Below are positions 34,355 to 44,200 of a stretch of 64,000 nucleotides of DNA, in pieces. Where the stretch lies: NCBI GenBank assembly GCA_026197075.1, contig JAPHQV010000036.1, forward strand, positions 1 to 64,000. Reading direction: 5' to 3'. The stretch is from Gammaproteobacteria bacterium. Lineage in GTDB: Bacteria > Pseudomonadota > Gammaproteobacteria > DSM-19610. The notes below the pieces were generated by a model that ran no database searches, was not told where the DNA came from, and saw nothing but the letters and a program-made list of their open reading frames with translations. The number at the start of each line of letters is the position of its first letter. The first letter of the stretch is position 1. The position numbers and the translations under genes are program-made.

Positions 34355-34714
34355 ATGAATCAGGCTAGCGCGCAAACCGCCACCAAGGCCGACATCCTCG
34401 CCGAGGCTCTTGGCAATGCCGGACGACAGCTGGGCATGAACCAGACCGAGCTGGGCGCCATCATCGGCAAGGACCGCACCGCCATCAGCCGGGGACGCCT
34501 CGACCCGGACAGCAAGGCCGGAGAATTGGCCTTGCTGTTCATTCGCTGCTACCGCGCCTTGCACGTCCTGAGCGGGGGTGACCCCTCGCAAATGAAACAC
34601 TGGATGCATACCTATAACCACCACACGGGCGCTGTGCCGGCCGAGCAGGTCAAGTCCGTGCAAGGCCTGGTCACGGTCATGGAATATCTGGACGCCATAC
34701 GAGGCAAACTCTGA
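34355..34714 (+). CDS. Xre/MbcA/ParS-type antitoxin
   Basis: A 119-residue protein with an N-terminal helix-turn-helix (LGMNQTELGAIIGKDRTAIS, about residues 28-47) and a C-terminal part resembling the MbcA/ParS toxin-binding domain (LALLFIRCYRALHVLSGGDP, WMHTYNHHTGAVPAEQVKS). Such proteins neutralise RES-domain toxins and repress their own operon. The toxin gene starts directly at the next base. A dyad lies in the promoter region. GGGGGCGACC precedes the ATG. Confidence 0.85.
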   Translation: MNQASAQTATKADILAEALGNAGRQLGMNQTELGAIIGKDRTAISRGRLDPDSKAGELALLFIRCYRALHVLSGGDPSQMKHWMHTYNHHTGAVPAEQVKSVQGLVTVMEYLDAIRGKL

Positions 34715-35464
34715 GTGGTGGATTGGGCCGATGTCCTGGCGCCCACAGGACCGACGCACCTGGCGGGCACCTTGCGTCGCCTGGTGGAAAGCCAGGAGCA
34801 GGTGGCCACCAATCAGCTGGTTTCCTCGCTCGTGCGCCAGTCTTTGCTGGAAGAGATGCTGGAGGCCACCAAACCGCCCCGGCGACCGGGGACGGAGCGG
34901 CTCCACTACCTTCTGGCCACTCCTTTCCGTTATCCGCCCCTAAAACACGGCTCGCGTTTTGGCCGCCGCAGCGAGCCCAGCCTGTTCTACGGCGCCCAGG
35001 AAACCCGCACGGTACTCGCCGAGGCGGCCTATTACCGGTTTGTGTTCTGGTATGGAATGGCGGAACCGCCACCGGGCAAGCTGGACACCCAGCACACCCT
35101 GTTTGCGGCCAAGTATCAGACCGAGCACGGCCTGCGGCTACAGGCGGCACCCTTTGCGGAGCACGAGAATTTGTTGCGCGATCCGGCGGAGCACCGCCAG
35201 ACCCAGGCTCTGGGCACCTGTATGCGCGAGGCCGGCATCGAGGCGTTCGAATACCGCTCGGCCCGTGATCCCGAAGGCGGGATCAACGTGGCCCTGTATA
35301 CACCCGCTGCCTTCGCGCATCCGAAGCCGGTTTTCCAGGAAGCCTGGCTGTGCGAATCAACCGGAGCGCATGTGCGTTTCCGACCCGCCCATGGCGGGAA
35401 ACTGTATGGCTTTCCGGTTGAGCCGTTCCAGCTCGACGGTGTCTTGCCCTGGCCATCCCTGTGA
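34715..35464 (+). CDS. RES-domain toxin (NAD+ phosphorylase/glycohydrolase type)
   Basis: A 249-residue protein with the RES core: RFGRRSEPSLFYGAQETRTVLAEAAYYR holds the Arg, Tyr and Glu pattern of the NAD+-cleaving active site (about residues 82-109). A serine in YRSARDPEGGINVALYTP fits the later catalytic position. RES toxins deplete NAD+ and stop growth. The GTG start follows the antitoxin TGA with no gap, so translation must be coupled by re-initiation, keeping toxin below antitoxin. Length is at the upper end for the family because of an N-terminal ~75-residue helical region. Confidence 0.85.
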   Translation: MVDWADVLAPTGPTHLAGTLRRLVESQEQVATNQLVSSLVRQSLLEEMLEATKPPRRPGTERLHYLLATPFRYPPLKHGSRFGRRSEPSLFYGAQETRTVLAEAAYYRFVFWYGMAEPPPGKLDTQHTLFAAKYQTEHGLRLQAAPFAEHENLLRDPAEHRQTQALGTCMREAGIEAFEYRSARDPEGGINVALYTPAAFAHPKPVFQEAWLCESTGAHVRFRPAHGGKLYGFPVEPFQLDGVLPWPSL

Positions 35465-35605
35465 AATCGGCGTTGTTCAAGCGGCAGTGGAGTTGGAGAT
35501 CCGGTAACATGGTCACATTGCCCGGGTAGCCCTGGTTTATATCCTCGATGGCATAGCGCACTTTGCAGGCCCTCCATGCATTCCTGGGCCCATACTTTGG
35601 TAGTG

Positions 35606-35633
35606 ATAATGTATATTATGTTAAATACAAGAT
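35606..35633. promoter_or_regulatory. AT-rich dyad upstream of nsrR
   Basis: ATAAT-GTAT-ATTAT lies at 35606-35619, and AAATACAAGAT at 35623-35633 resembles one arm of the NsrR consensus. The spacing does not match the canonical 11-1-11 NsrR site. The gap 35465-35715 shows no gene. A tentative promoter/operator. Confidence 0.25.
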
Positions 35634-35715
35634 CGGATGCCCCCGGGAACTCTTCCGACCATCCGGTATCTACTTGTGTATGTCCTTTTCTTATCCCCTC
35701 TGAGCCCGCGGCATC

Positions 35716-36150
35716 ATGAAACTGACCTCATTTTCTGATTACTCCCTGCGGGTACTGATCTACCTGGCGGTACGGGACGATTCACTGGCCACCATTGGTG
35801 AGATCGCGGAGTCCTACGACATCTCCCGCAACCATCTCATGAAGGTGGTTCATCACCTCGGGGTGCTGGGATACCTGGAGACGGTGCGCGGTAAACATGG
35901 TGGTGTACGGCTGGCCATGGAACCCAAGGACATCAACATCGGTTCCTTGTTGCGGGAAACCGAGCACACCACCTCGCTGGTGGAATGCTTCGATCCGGAG
36001 GGTTCCCATTGCACCATTGAGTCGGCCTGCGCCCTGCGTGGGATGATGCACCAGGCCCTGGCGGGTTTTTTCGGCGTTCTGGATGGATATACCCTGGAGG
36101 ATGTGTTGCGTAACCGGGCGGGACGCCTGAAAAAGCTCCTGTCCGCCTGA
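35716..36150 (+). CDS. nsrR: Rrf2-family repressor NsrR
   Basis: A 144-residue Rrf2 regulator. The N-terminal winged helix (LTSFSDYSLRVLIYLA, ISRNHLMKVVHHL, VRGKHGGVRLA) closely follows E. coli NsrR, and the cluster region ECFDPEGSHCTIESAC holds the three Fe-S cysteines with C-x5-6-C-x5-C-like spacing. NsrR senses nitric oxide through this cluster and de-represses NO-protection genes; the nearby nnrS operon is an obvious target. Convergent with the DsrC-like gene, with only seven bases between stops. Confidence 0.88.
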   Translation: MKLTSFSDYSLRVLIYLAVRDDSLATIGEIAESYDISRNHLMKVVHHLGVLGYLETVRGKHGGVRLAMEPKDINIGSLLRETEHTTSLVECFDPEGSHCTIESACALRGMMHQALAGFFGVLDGYTLEDVLRNRAGRLKKLLSA

Positions 36151-36157
36151 ACCTCGA

Positions 36158-36802
36158 TCAATGCTCGCCTTTTACCCGTAACAGGCCGGCCAGGCGATTA
36201 CCCTGCTTCTGCGGTCCACCGCGCGGAAAGATGTCATGGAGGTAATGATTGTTGCCTCGTTCCGGCCCCCATGCCACGCGGTAGTGCTTGATGATGTCAC
36301 GGACATTGGCCTGCACGCCATGCTTCTCATAATAATCGCGCAGGAAGCGAATGACCTCCCAGTGCTCGTCGGTTAATTCCAGCCCCTCGTATTCCGCCTC
36401 GGCGCGAACAAAGGCTTCCGACCAGTCATCGAGGTTGACCAGGTAACCTTCGCTGTCGGTGAGTACTTCCTTGCCGTTGACCTGCAGGCTGCGGGTTTTC
36501 ATGCCGGGATAGGCGGTACTGCCGCCGGAGCTTCCATCGGGCGTTCCATGGTCGTAGACGGAATCACCTTCGGTCAAAGACCAGAGACTGACTTCGATGT
36601 CACCCGTAAGGGGGCCGTGATAGCGAATGGCATTGCCGATCACCACCTTTCCGCTGGCGGGTGGCATGTCGAAGGTGGCAACGCCTTCCCGGTCCGTGGC
36701 AACCTCCACGGGGTGATCGGGATCCCGGTCCAGGTAGAGCAAGACAGGCGTGCGCTTTGCCGGCTCATTCTTGAATTTCATTGTCACTTTCACACGCACC
36801 AT
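36158..36802 (-). CDS. DsrC/TusE-like protein with extra N-terminal domain and no C-terminal cysteines
   Basis: A 214-residue protein starting at ATG 36802 (AAGGAG seven bases upstream). Residues ~110-214 are a DsrC/TusE domain: VNGKEVLTDSEGYLVNLDDW, LTDEHWEVIRFLRDYY, then FPRGGPQKQGNRLAGLLRVK and GEH at the end. In DsrC two cysteines and in TusE one cysteine sit in this last segment; here both positions are non-Cys, so it cannot carry sulfur in the usual way and recalls the cysteine-free regulatory homologues. Residues 1-~105 are a beta-rich domain (VRVKVTMKF...TPVLLYLDRD...GVATFDMPP...GKVVIG) like a small carboxypeptidase-regulatory/Ig-like fold. The fusion is unusual. Neighbour nsrR is convergent. 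Confidence 0.75.
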   Translation of the reverse strand: MVRVKVTMKFKNEPAKRTPVLLYLDRDPDHPVEVATDREGVATFDMPPASGKVVIGNAIRYHGPLTGDIEVSLWSLTEGDSVYDHGTPDGSSGGSTAYPGMKTRSLQVNGKEVLTDSEGYLVNLDDWSEAFVRAEAEYEGLELTDEHWEVIRFLRDYYEKHGVQANVRDIIKHYRVAWGPERGNNHYLHDIFPRGGPQKQGNRLAGLLRVKGEH

Positions 36803-36961
36803 GTTGCTACTCCTTGTTTTCGTCTCTGTCTGAATTTTTATACTATCTGGCATAACATAAAGCAATATATGAGATGCATGTTAATGTTTCGGAAAAGCGA
36901 TTTCCGCGACTTTTTGCCTGGTATATACTGCCGTTTCATTCGATTCCAATAAAGGAAAAAC

Positions 36962-38077
36962 ATGCGCATCGGCGTTCCGAAGGAAACCAAGGACCATGAG
37001 TACCGGGTTGGCCTGACCCCCGCGGGCGTTCGCGAGTTGGTGCAAGGTGGGCATGAAGTAATGGTCGAGCAGTCTGCGGGGCACGCCATCGGTCTGGATG
37101 ATGCACTGTATGAAGCCGCGGGCGCCCGTGTCGCGGCGAGCGCCGATGCCCTCTATGACCAGTGTGAGCTGATCATCAAGGTCAAGGAACCCCAGCCCGA
37201 GGAATATCGATTACTCCGACAGGGACATACCCTGTTTACCTATCTTCATCTTGCGGCCGACCCGCGGCTGACCCGCGCCTTGCAGGATTCCGGCTGTACG
37301 GCCATTGCCTACGAAACGGTCACGGATGCGCAAGGCCGCCTGCCCCTGCTTGCCCCCATGAGCGAGGTTGCCGGTCGCATGGCCATCCAGGCCGGCGCAC
37401 ACAGCCTGGAGATGGTGCGTGGTGGTCGGGGTGTGCTGTTGTCCGGCGTGCCGGGAGTGGAACCCGGGCAGGTGGTGGTACTGGGTGGTGGTGTGGTGGG
37501 CAGTAACGCCGCACGTATCGCCTTGGGTCTTGGTGCCCGGGTCACCTTGCTGGACCATTCCCTGCCCCGACTGAGGGAACTGGATGAACGCTATGGACCA
37601 CAGCTCAACACCCTTCACGCCAACCGGGAGCATATCGAAACGGCACTTCTGCAGGCGGATCTGGTCATCGGCGCGGTATTGTTGCCCGGCGCCTCGTCAC
37701 CCAAGCTGGTGGACCGGGACCAGGTGCGGTCGATGAAACGGGGATCCGTGATCGTGGACGTGTCCATCGATCAGGGTGGCTGCTTCGCCACCAGCCGTCC
37801 CACCACTCATGCGGAGCCGACATTCATCGAAGAAGAAGTGGTGCATTATTGTGTGACGAACATGCCGGGGGCCGTGGCGCGCACCTCCACGTTCGCCCTT
37901 ACGAACGCCACCCTGCCCTTTGTCCTGGAGCTGGCAAACAAAGGCGTGACGGGGACGTTGGCGGATAACCGGATGCTGGCAGCCGGTATGAACCTGCACC
38001 GCGGCCAGATCACCCATGCCGCGCTCGCGGCATCACTAGGCCAGCCCTATGTGCCGGTGGCACAGGCCATGGCCTAG
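36962..38077 (+). CDS. ald: Alanine dehydrogenase
   Basis: A 371-residue enzyme starting [20 protein letters not shown], with the catalytic Lys segment [11 protein letters not shown] and the substrate histidine in YLHLA. The NAD-binding Rossmann motif is [21 protein letters not shown] (about residues 170-190), and [18 protein letters not shown] follows. It interconverts alanine and pyruvate plus ammonia using NAD. Full length for the family. AAAGGAAAAAC precedes the ATG. The stop overlaps the stop of the convergent sigma-54 regulator: both TAGs share the CTAG at 38074-38077. Confidence 0.95.
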   Translation: MRIGVPKETKDHEYRVGLTPAGVRELVQGGHEVMVEQSAGHAIGLDDALYEAAGARVAASADALYDQCELIIKVKEPQPEEYRLLRQGHTLFTYLHLAADPRLTRALQDSGCTAIAYETVTDAQGRLPLLAPMSEVAGRMAIQAGAHSLEMVRGGRGVLLSGVPGVEPGQVVVLGGGVVGSNAARIALGLGARVTLLDHSLPRLRELDERYGPQLNTLHANREHIETALLQADLVIGAVLLPGASSPKLVDRDQVRSMKRGSVIVDVSIDQGGCFATSRPTTHAEPTFIEEEVVHYCVTNMPGAVARTSTFALTNATLPFVLELANKGVTGTLADNRMLAAGMNLHRGQITHAALAASLGQPYVPVAQAMA

Positions 38078-39453
38078 GCGTCGACTGTCCGCAGGCGCTG
38101 AATATGGCGGTACAGGGTGCGTTCACTGATGTCCAGCATGTTGGCGGCCTGCTGCCGGTGCCCACGGGCCTGCTTCAGCGCCGCCAGTATGGTGGCATCG
38201 GAGATGCGCCCTCCCCTGCGGTTCAGCAACTGCTCACGCTGTGTATCGTCGAGCTCGCGCGCATCCGTCGCCATTCCCTGTGATCCTGTTTCCGGGTCCA
38301 CTTGCTCCTGCATGGGATTGGATTCGCAGATGATATGCTCGATATCGATGGTGCCGCCCGTTGCCAGTATGGCGGCCCGTTCGATGATGTTTTTCAATTC
38401 TCGTACGTTGCCGGGGTATTCGTGCACAAGCAACGCCTCGATCACTTCGGGTGTGAGCGGCAGATTGCGATCACCATCGGGTAGCTGGGTCAGGAAATAT
38501 TCCGCCAGGGCCGTGATATCCCCCTTGCGTTCCCGCAGCGGAGGGATATGGATCGGGAAGGCTGACAGGCGATAATAGAGATCCTGGCGGAAGCTGCCCT
38601 CGCGTACCATGTCCTGCAGGCAGCGGTTGGTGGCGGCGATCACGCGGACATTGGTCTGGATGTATTCGGTGCCGCCGATAGGCCGGATGGTGCTGGTCTC
38701 CAGTGCGCGCAACAACTTGGTCTGCAGCGCCAGCGGTAATTCACCGATTTCATCGATGAACAGGGTGCCGCCATGGGCGGCCTCGAACAATCCTTTCTTG
38801 TTGTGGGTGGCGCCGGTGAAGGAACCCTTTGCGTGCCCGAACAGCTCGCTTTCGATCAGTGATTCACCGAGCACACCACAATCCACCACCACGAAGGGAC
38901 CGTTCATGCGCTCCGAGTAGCGGTGCAGGTACTTGGCCACCTGCTCCTTGCCTACCCCGCTCTCGCCCTGCAACAGAACCGTGGTCTGGGTGGGCGCCAC
39001 CCGCTGTAACAGGCTCAGCATGCGCATCAGGGGTGGAGAGCGGCCGACCAGCAGGCGGTTTTCCTCTCTGGCTGGCCGCAACGGCTGGATGTACTCGCCC
39101 ATGTACATGGGGACGCCTTTGTCGTCCAGGATGGGATTGGCGGACAGTTGCACCCATTCCTCGCGCCCTTCCGAATCAAAGTGGATATGCATGACCTGGC
39201 TGGCTTGCCCATGCTCGAACACGGTATCCATCGGACAATGTTCGCCATGCTCGCTACAGGGCACGGAGGAATGGTGGGAAATTTCATGGCAGCGGCGGCC
39301 GATCAATTCGCCCGCCTCCAAGCCGTAATGTCGCCGATACTTCTCGTTGGCGGCCACGATCTGGTAGTTGCGGTCGATGACCACGAAGGGATCCGGCAGC
39401 ATGTCGATGAGCTGCTCACAGGATGGCATGACGTTTTTCTTCTTCATCGGCAC
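38074..39453 (-). CDS. Sigma-54-dependent transcriptional activator with a cysteine-bearing PAS domain
   Basis: A protein of about 459 residues. The N-terminal PAS domain ([21 protein letters not shown]) carries a cysteine group [19 protein letters not shown] that could bind a metal or sense redox or sulfur species. The AAA+ domain has [22 protein letters not shown] (sigma-54 contact loop, GSFTGA instead of GAFTGA), [13 protein letters not shown] and [11 protein letters not shown] Fis-type helix-turn-helix closes the protein ([21 protein letters not shown]). GTG 39453 is preferred because GGAGGA lies eight bases upstream; an ATG follows six bases later. It lies next to sqr, which has a sigma-54 promoter, so sqr is its probable target. 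Confidence 0.88.
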   Translation of the reverse strand: MPMKKKNVMPSCEQLIDMLPDPFVVIDRNYQIVAANEKYRRHYGLEAGELIGRRCHEISHHSSVPCSEHGEHCPMDTVFEHGQASQVMHIHFDSEGREEWVQLSANPILDDKGVPMYMGEYIQPLRPAREENRLLVGRSPPLMRMLSLLQRVAPTQTTVLLQGESGVGKEQVAKYLHRYSERMNGPFVVVDCGVLGESLIESELFGHAKGSFTGATHNKKGLFEAAHGGTLFIDEIGELPLALQTKLLRALETSTIRPIGGTEYIQTNVRVIAATNRCLQDMVREGSFRQDLYYRLSAFPIHIPPLRERKGDITALAEYFLTQLPDGDRNLPLTPEVIEALLVHEYPGNVRELKNIIERAAILATGGTIDIEHIICESNPMQEQVDPETGSQGMATDARELDDTQREQLLNRRGGRISDATILAALKQARGHRQQAANMLDISERTLYRHIQRLRTVDA

Positions 39454-39483
39454 GCGTAGTTCCTCCAGTGCTGACGGCTTCTG

Positions 39484-39510
39484 ACGACCATGACATACTG
39501 CCATGGTCGT
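39484..39510. promoter_or_regulatory. Inverted repeat between sqr and the sigma-54 activator gene
   Basis: ACGACCATG (39484-39492), 9-bp spacer, CATGGTCGT (39502-39510), a perfect 9-bp dyad 30 bases upstream of the activator start. Its centre contains TACTGCCATGG, also found upstream of sqr, so it may be an autoregulatory site. A terminator for sqr is less likely because no T-run is seen. Confidence 0.5.
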
Positions 39511-39532
39511 TCCATTATTGTTATGACCCAGG

Positions 39533-40804
39533 TCAATTCAGCTTCTCGATTCCCATGGCCTTGAGGATGACGGTTTCGTAGAAGGGTTCCGAGGTGCCTT
39601 TTTTCATCTTGCGAATGAAGTACTTCTCGAAGGCCACCTTGGCCAGGTGTACCCATTTCCCCTTCTTCATCCACTGGGTGTTGCGCGGCGGGATCTGCGG
39701 CATGGCCACGAAGGCGATTCCCGTATCCCCCATGTCCGCCAGGCAGATGGCATTCCAGGTGGCGGTGGCACTCACCTCCCGTCCCTCGATATCGGCCTGG
39801 ATATTGGCCACCGTGGCCTTGACCATGGACTCGATCATGTAGCCGGTCTTGGGCGCGCCAGTGGGTACTGGCGTGGCTTCCACCGGTGGAATGGCGATGC
39901 AGACCCCGACCGAATAGATGTTGTTCCATTTCGGATTTCGCTGGAAAGCATCCACCTTGACGAAGCCACGCGGGTTCACCAGGTCCTCGCCCACTGCCGC
40001 GATCGCGTCCACGCCCTTGAAGGCCGGCAGAATCATGGAATAGTGGAACGGCAATTCATGTTTCTGCAGGGTCTCGCCGTCGGCCTGCTGCTCGCTGACC
40101 TGCATCCGGCTTTCCTCGATGCTGTCGATACGGGCATTGGTGATCCATTTGATATGCTTGTCGCGCAGCTCCGATTCCAGCATGCCGCGGGAATCGCCTA
40201 CCCCGCCCAGGCCAAGATGGCCGATATAGGGCTCCGAGGTGACGAAGGTCATGGGTACCTTGTGGCGCAGCTTGCGTCGCCGCAACTCCGCATCGAGGAT
40301 GAAGGCATATTCGTAGGCCGGCCCGAAGCAGGAAGCCATGGGAGCGGCTCCGACCACGATGGGACCTGGATCCTGGAGGAAACGCTGCCAGGCCTGGTGG
40401 GCATGCTCGGCATGGTCCAGGGTGCAGATGGACTGGCTGAAACCGCCGGGTCCCATGCCCTGCACCTCGTCGAAGGCCAGCTTGGGACCGGTGGCGATCA
40501 CCAGGTAGTCATAATGCAGCGTGGTGCCGTCACCCAGGACGACCTCGTTGTCGTCTGGTCGTATTTCCGATGCGCCCACGGAGGTGAACTCGATCTGCTT
40601 CTTGCGCAGATAGGGTTCCAGGGGAAAGCTCACATCGGCCCGGGAACGCCAGCCCACGGCCACCCAGGGATTGGAGGGTATGAAGCTGAAATGGTCCGTG
40701 TTCGAAACCACGGTGATACGGTGCCCCGTGCCCAGGGCCTCCCGCAGTTCGTAGGCGGTGGGCAACCCGCCGGTGCTGGCGCCGATGATGATGATGCGTG
40801 CCAT
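39533..40804 (-). CDS. sqr: Sulfide:quinone oxidoreductase
   Basis: A 423-residue FAD flavoprotein from ATG 40804 (GGAG nine bases upstream; an in-frame ATG at 40819 has none). The dinucleotide-binding start is IIIIGASTGGLPTAYELR. Cysteines at residues 127 (SQSIC), 159 (MASCFGPAYEYAF) and 354 (NAIC) coincide in position with the three catalytic cysteines of Acidithiobacillus SQR (128, 160, 356). VAIPPVE-type and KTGYMIESM segments and the amphipathic C-terminus are also typical. It oxidises sulfide to polysulfide or sulfur and passes electrons to the quinone pool at the inner membrane. Expression is probably by sigma-54 through the adjacent activator. Confidence 0.9.
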   Translation of the reverse strand: MARIIIIGASTGGLPTAYELREALGTGHRITVVSNTDHFSFIPSNPWVAVGWRSRADVSFPLEPYLRKKQIEFTSVGASEIRPDDNEVVLGDGTTLHYDYLVIATGPKLAFDEVQGMGPGGFSQSICTLDHAEHAHQAWQRFLQDPGPIVVGAAPMASCFGPAYEYAFILDAELRRRKLRHKVPMTFVTSEPYIGHLGLGGVGDSRGMLESELRDKHIKWITNARIDSIEESRMQVSEQQADGETLQKHELPFHYSMILPAFKGVDAIAAVGEDLVNPRGFVKVDAFQRNPKWNNIYSVGVCIAIPPVEATPVPTGAPKTGYMIESMVKATVANIQADIEGREVSATATWNAICLADMGDTGIAFVAMPQIPPRNTQWMKKGKWVHLAKVAFEKYFIRKMKKGTSEPFYETVILKAMGIEKLN

Positions 40805-40850
40805 GGGGATACTCTCCATCTGTCCCGGAATGGGATTTTAAATTTCAATC

Positions 40851-40865
40851 GCAGTATTCGTGCCA
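40851..40865 (-). promoter_or_regulatory. Sigma-54 (-24/-12) promoter of sqr
   Basis: On the minus strand TGGCAC-GAATA-CTGC: GG and GC are exactly ten bases apart, and only one base differs from TGGCAC-N5-TTGC. It lies about 47 bases upstream of the sqr start and beside a sigma-54 activator gene. Confidence 0.8.
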
Positions 40866-40999
40866 GGGTAATAAAGAATTACTATAAAACATTAAATAAT
40901 TAATGTATCTATTTGTTATAAAAGTTAATATGTATAATTCATTCATGCAAATCTTGTTGGGATGTGATCGTGCCCGGACCCTGACTCTCCTGACATTTA

Positions 41000-41034
41000 C
41001 TGCCATGGCAGATAGGACAGGTCAGCATGGCAGT
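41000..41034. promoter_or_regulatory. Candidate upstream activator sites for sqr
   Basis: The palindrome CTGCCATGGCAG (41000-41011) and the inverted copy CATGGCAGT (41026-41034) lie about 135-170 bases upstream of the sqr promoter, a typical place for sigma-54 activator binding. The same ACTGCCATG element recurs upstream of the activator gene. The gap 40805-41272 otherwise holds AT-rich promoter sequence and no gene. Confidence 0.5.
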
Positions 41035-41272
41035 CATGTTCGATGGCAGGCTCTTAACTTGACAATCCCGATTCGAGTGGCCTATTTTTCACGCAAGGGA
41101 TGTTTTCGCAACGCGGACAGGGATTGTTTCGTGTCACCCCCACTCCCACCTTGTGTTCCCACGCTACCTGTTTCCTTGAGCGGGCATTTGATTGAGCTCC
41201 GCGCCGGTGTCGCCAAGATGCGGGCATAGGAAACCTACGTACAAAAACCAGTGCTGCCAGGGAGGGTATAGC

Positions 41273-44200
41273 ATGGGACAACGGGCACGGTGGGCAACCA
41301 CCACGAGCAGCAGGTTTGTCTGGAAAGGATTCACCATCCTCCCGGTTTGGCTATTGTGCCTGGTGCTTCTGTTGGGTGGCGCGCTAGGTCAATCCATCGC
41401 AACTCCCTCCTCTTTCCAGTACTACATACTGAACCCGAATCTTCAGGGTGGCCCCATTCATGTGCTGAGCCTCTCGGACGGCAACCGGATACACGTGAAT
41501 GGCGTTGAACTCCGATTGGACCGTAATGAAACCGGCATCCTGAACGGGGATGCAAGGCTGATTCCCGGGACAAAAATCACCGGAAGCGGGCCTTTCACGC
41601 TACGTAGTGACGTGAAGGGTGTGGATCTTCCAGTGCCCGGCCTGTTCGCAGGAATGGAATTCGTGATTCCACATCATCGGGATCATCATCTCTACTACCT
41701 GCTCAGCCCCCATGGGGATGCTCAGGTCGAAATCCGACTCGGCAGTGATCCCCAGATATTGACACTTCCTGCAGGAGAAGTGGTGACCTTTGATGCCGGT
41801 GGCAATAACAGTATTGCAGGTATCCTGCGCTCGGATCGACCGATCCTGATGGAGCATGCGGCCTATAGCGGCGCAACACCACGTGATGTTTATCCGGTAC
41901 CTCCCGCTGTGCGCAATCTCTGGGGCATTCGCTCCAATACGGCCGTGCTCGCGGCGTTGGAGGATGCCACCACGGTGTGGGTCTATGCCAGTAATGGTGA
42001 TAGTGCGCAATATCAGCTGAATGCGGGTGAAAAACGCAACATCGGCACGGGAAGTAGCGGTGCCCAGGGTACTGGCAGTGCCCTGCGTATCGTCGCCGAC
42101 AAGCCGGTAGCAGCCATCCAGGTGGCCGATGGTGATGGCATTGAAGCCACAGCATTTCTTGAAACGTCCTACCTGGGAACACGGCATGGAATTCCCGTCG
42201 ATGCCCAGTATCTGGCGGTGGCCTGTACGGATCAGGGCACTATTCTGAATTTGTATCACGATGGTGAGCATATCCAGGAGCTTGCCTGCCATACAACGGG
42301 TGACAGCGCGTATCCCGGAAAGGCCTATTTCGGCTCAACCACGAGCGGCGTCCATATTCCCGCCGGTGCCTATCTCGAAAGTGATCATCCTGTTCATGTT
42401 TATTACGAAACACGGTCTTTTGATGCCGAACACAACCTGCTTGGCCATCAGTACCGTTATTTCATTCTGGATGACCGCGCCATGACCGGGCCGCTCAATG
42501 TGGTGAGCCTGACAGATGACAATCAGATCCGGGCAGGGAGTCACTCCCTGTCCCTGTACCAATATTGGATGAACAGCATCCCGCCCGGAGATCATCTGCA
42601 ACCGGGCGCCATGATCACAGGCACTGGCCCCTTCGTCCTGGGCAGCGATATCGTGGGCACGGACCTGCCTGTGCCCAGCACGTTCGCGGGATTGGAATTC
42701 GTGATCCCGCATCAGCGGAACCGACACGTATATTCATTGCTCAGCCCCTACGGGGATGCTCAGGTGGAAATTCGGCTCGGGGACAGGGTCGAGCTTGTCG
42801 AATTGCCCCAAGGATCGGTAGTGCAGTACGAGGCCGGCGATGACAATACAGGCGCGGCGGTTTTACATGCCAGCAGTCCGATCCTGGTGATGCATACCGC
42901 CTACAGTGGCAATAATACCCGCGATGTATACCCGGTACCGCCGGCGGCGCATTCCCTGTGGGGCATACACAGCAACACGGTGGTCATCGCGGCGGCACGG
43001 GGCGATACCCTGGTCGAAGTCCATACCAGTAATGGGGCCACCGATAGCTTCAGTCTTCAAGCGAGCGAAAAACGTGTATTGAACATCGACAGCAGCGGCG
43101 GCCAGGGTACGGGCAATGCCGTGCATATCCGTGCCGACAAGCCAGTCGCCGCCATCCAGATTGCCGATGGTGACGGGTTGGAAGCCACGGCCTTCCTGGG
43201 TAGATCGCACCTGGGAATGCGTCATGCCATTCCCGTGGACAGCCAATATGTGGCCGTGGCCTGTCCGGAACCCGACACCCGGATCACGCTCATGGATGGC
43301 GTTCCGCCCAGCATTACCGAGCAAATCTGCTCCGCCGATGGATTCGTGCCGGGCAAGGCCTATTTCGGGTCACCGAACAACGGCACGCATATCCAGGCAC
43401 GGGCCATCCTGGAGAGCGACCGGCCGGTCTACCTGATGTACGAGGCGGCGGCGTCCAATGGGGAGCGCAACCTGATCGGCATGATGGAGGCGCAGTCACA
43501 CCTGCCCTGGATCCGCATCGCTAATCCCACGGAAGGCACCTACATCAACCAACCCAGACCGGAGATCCAGATCGAGCTCAATCCACCGGTATATGGGTTT
43601 GATTCCGCAAGCCTGGCGCTGCTGATGAACGGGGAGTCGCTGGTGATGGATTGCCAATCCGGCTTGGCATTCACCACTTGCGTGCCAGACAACCCCATGC
43701 CGGAAGGCGGGATAACACTTGAGGCCTCCATCCGCGATGTGGCGGGAAAGACCATCGAGGCGGCCCCGGTGTCCTTCACCCTGGACATCACAGTACCGCA
43801 AATCCATCTGGACAACCCGGAGCATGTGGACTGGGTAAACGAAAGCACATTGGCCGTTACCGGGCAACTGAGTGAAACGGCGGATTTGCGGATCAATGGT
43901 GCCCAGGTAGGGCTGGATGAGGAGCTGCATTTCAATCATGTTATCGAACTGGTTGAAGGCAGCAACGGTATCTGGGTGATTGCCTTTGATCGAGCCGGCA
44001 ATCTGTCCTGGCTATATCGTGAAGTACACCTCGACACCGTCCCACCGCAAGCCCCGGACGGTGAATTTATCCAGATAAGCGAGCCAGAATCGGGACAGAT
44101 CACCGTCAGCGGTGAACCGGGCGCGGTTGAAGCCAACAGCACGGTGGAAATCATCAACCTCGATACCGCTGAGAGTACCCATGTCGCGGCCACACCCGAG

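Noticed and set aside
35606-35633. Canonical NsrR operator upstream of nsrR
   Set aside because: The half-sites are imperfect and spaced six bases apart rather than one; kept only as a tentative dyad.
40903-41229. 108-codon + strand frame between sqr and the Rhs gene
   Set aside because: It overlaps the candidate activator sites, has no ribosome-binding site, and reads as unstructured sequence.
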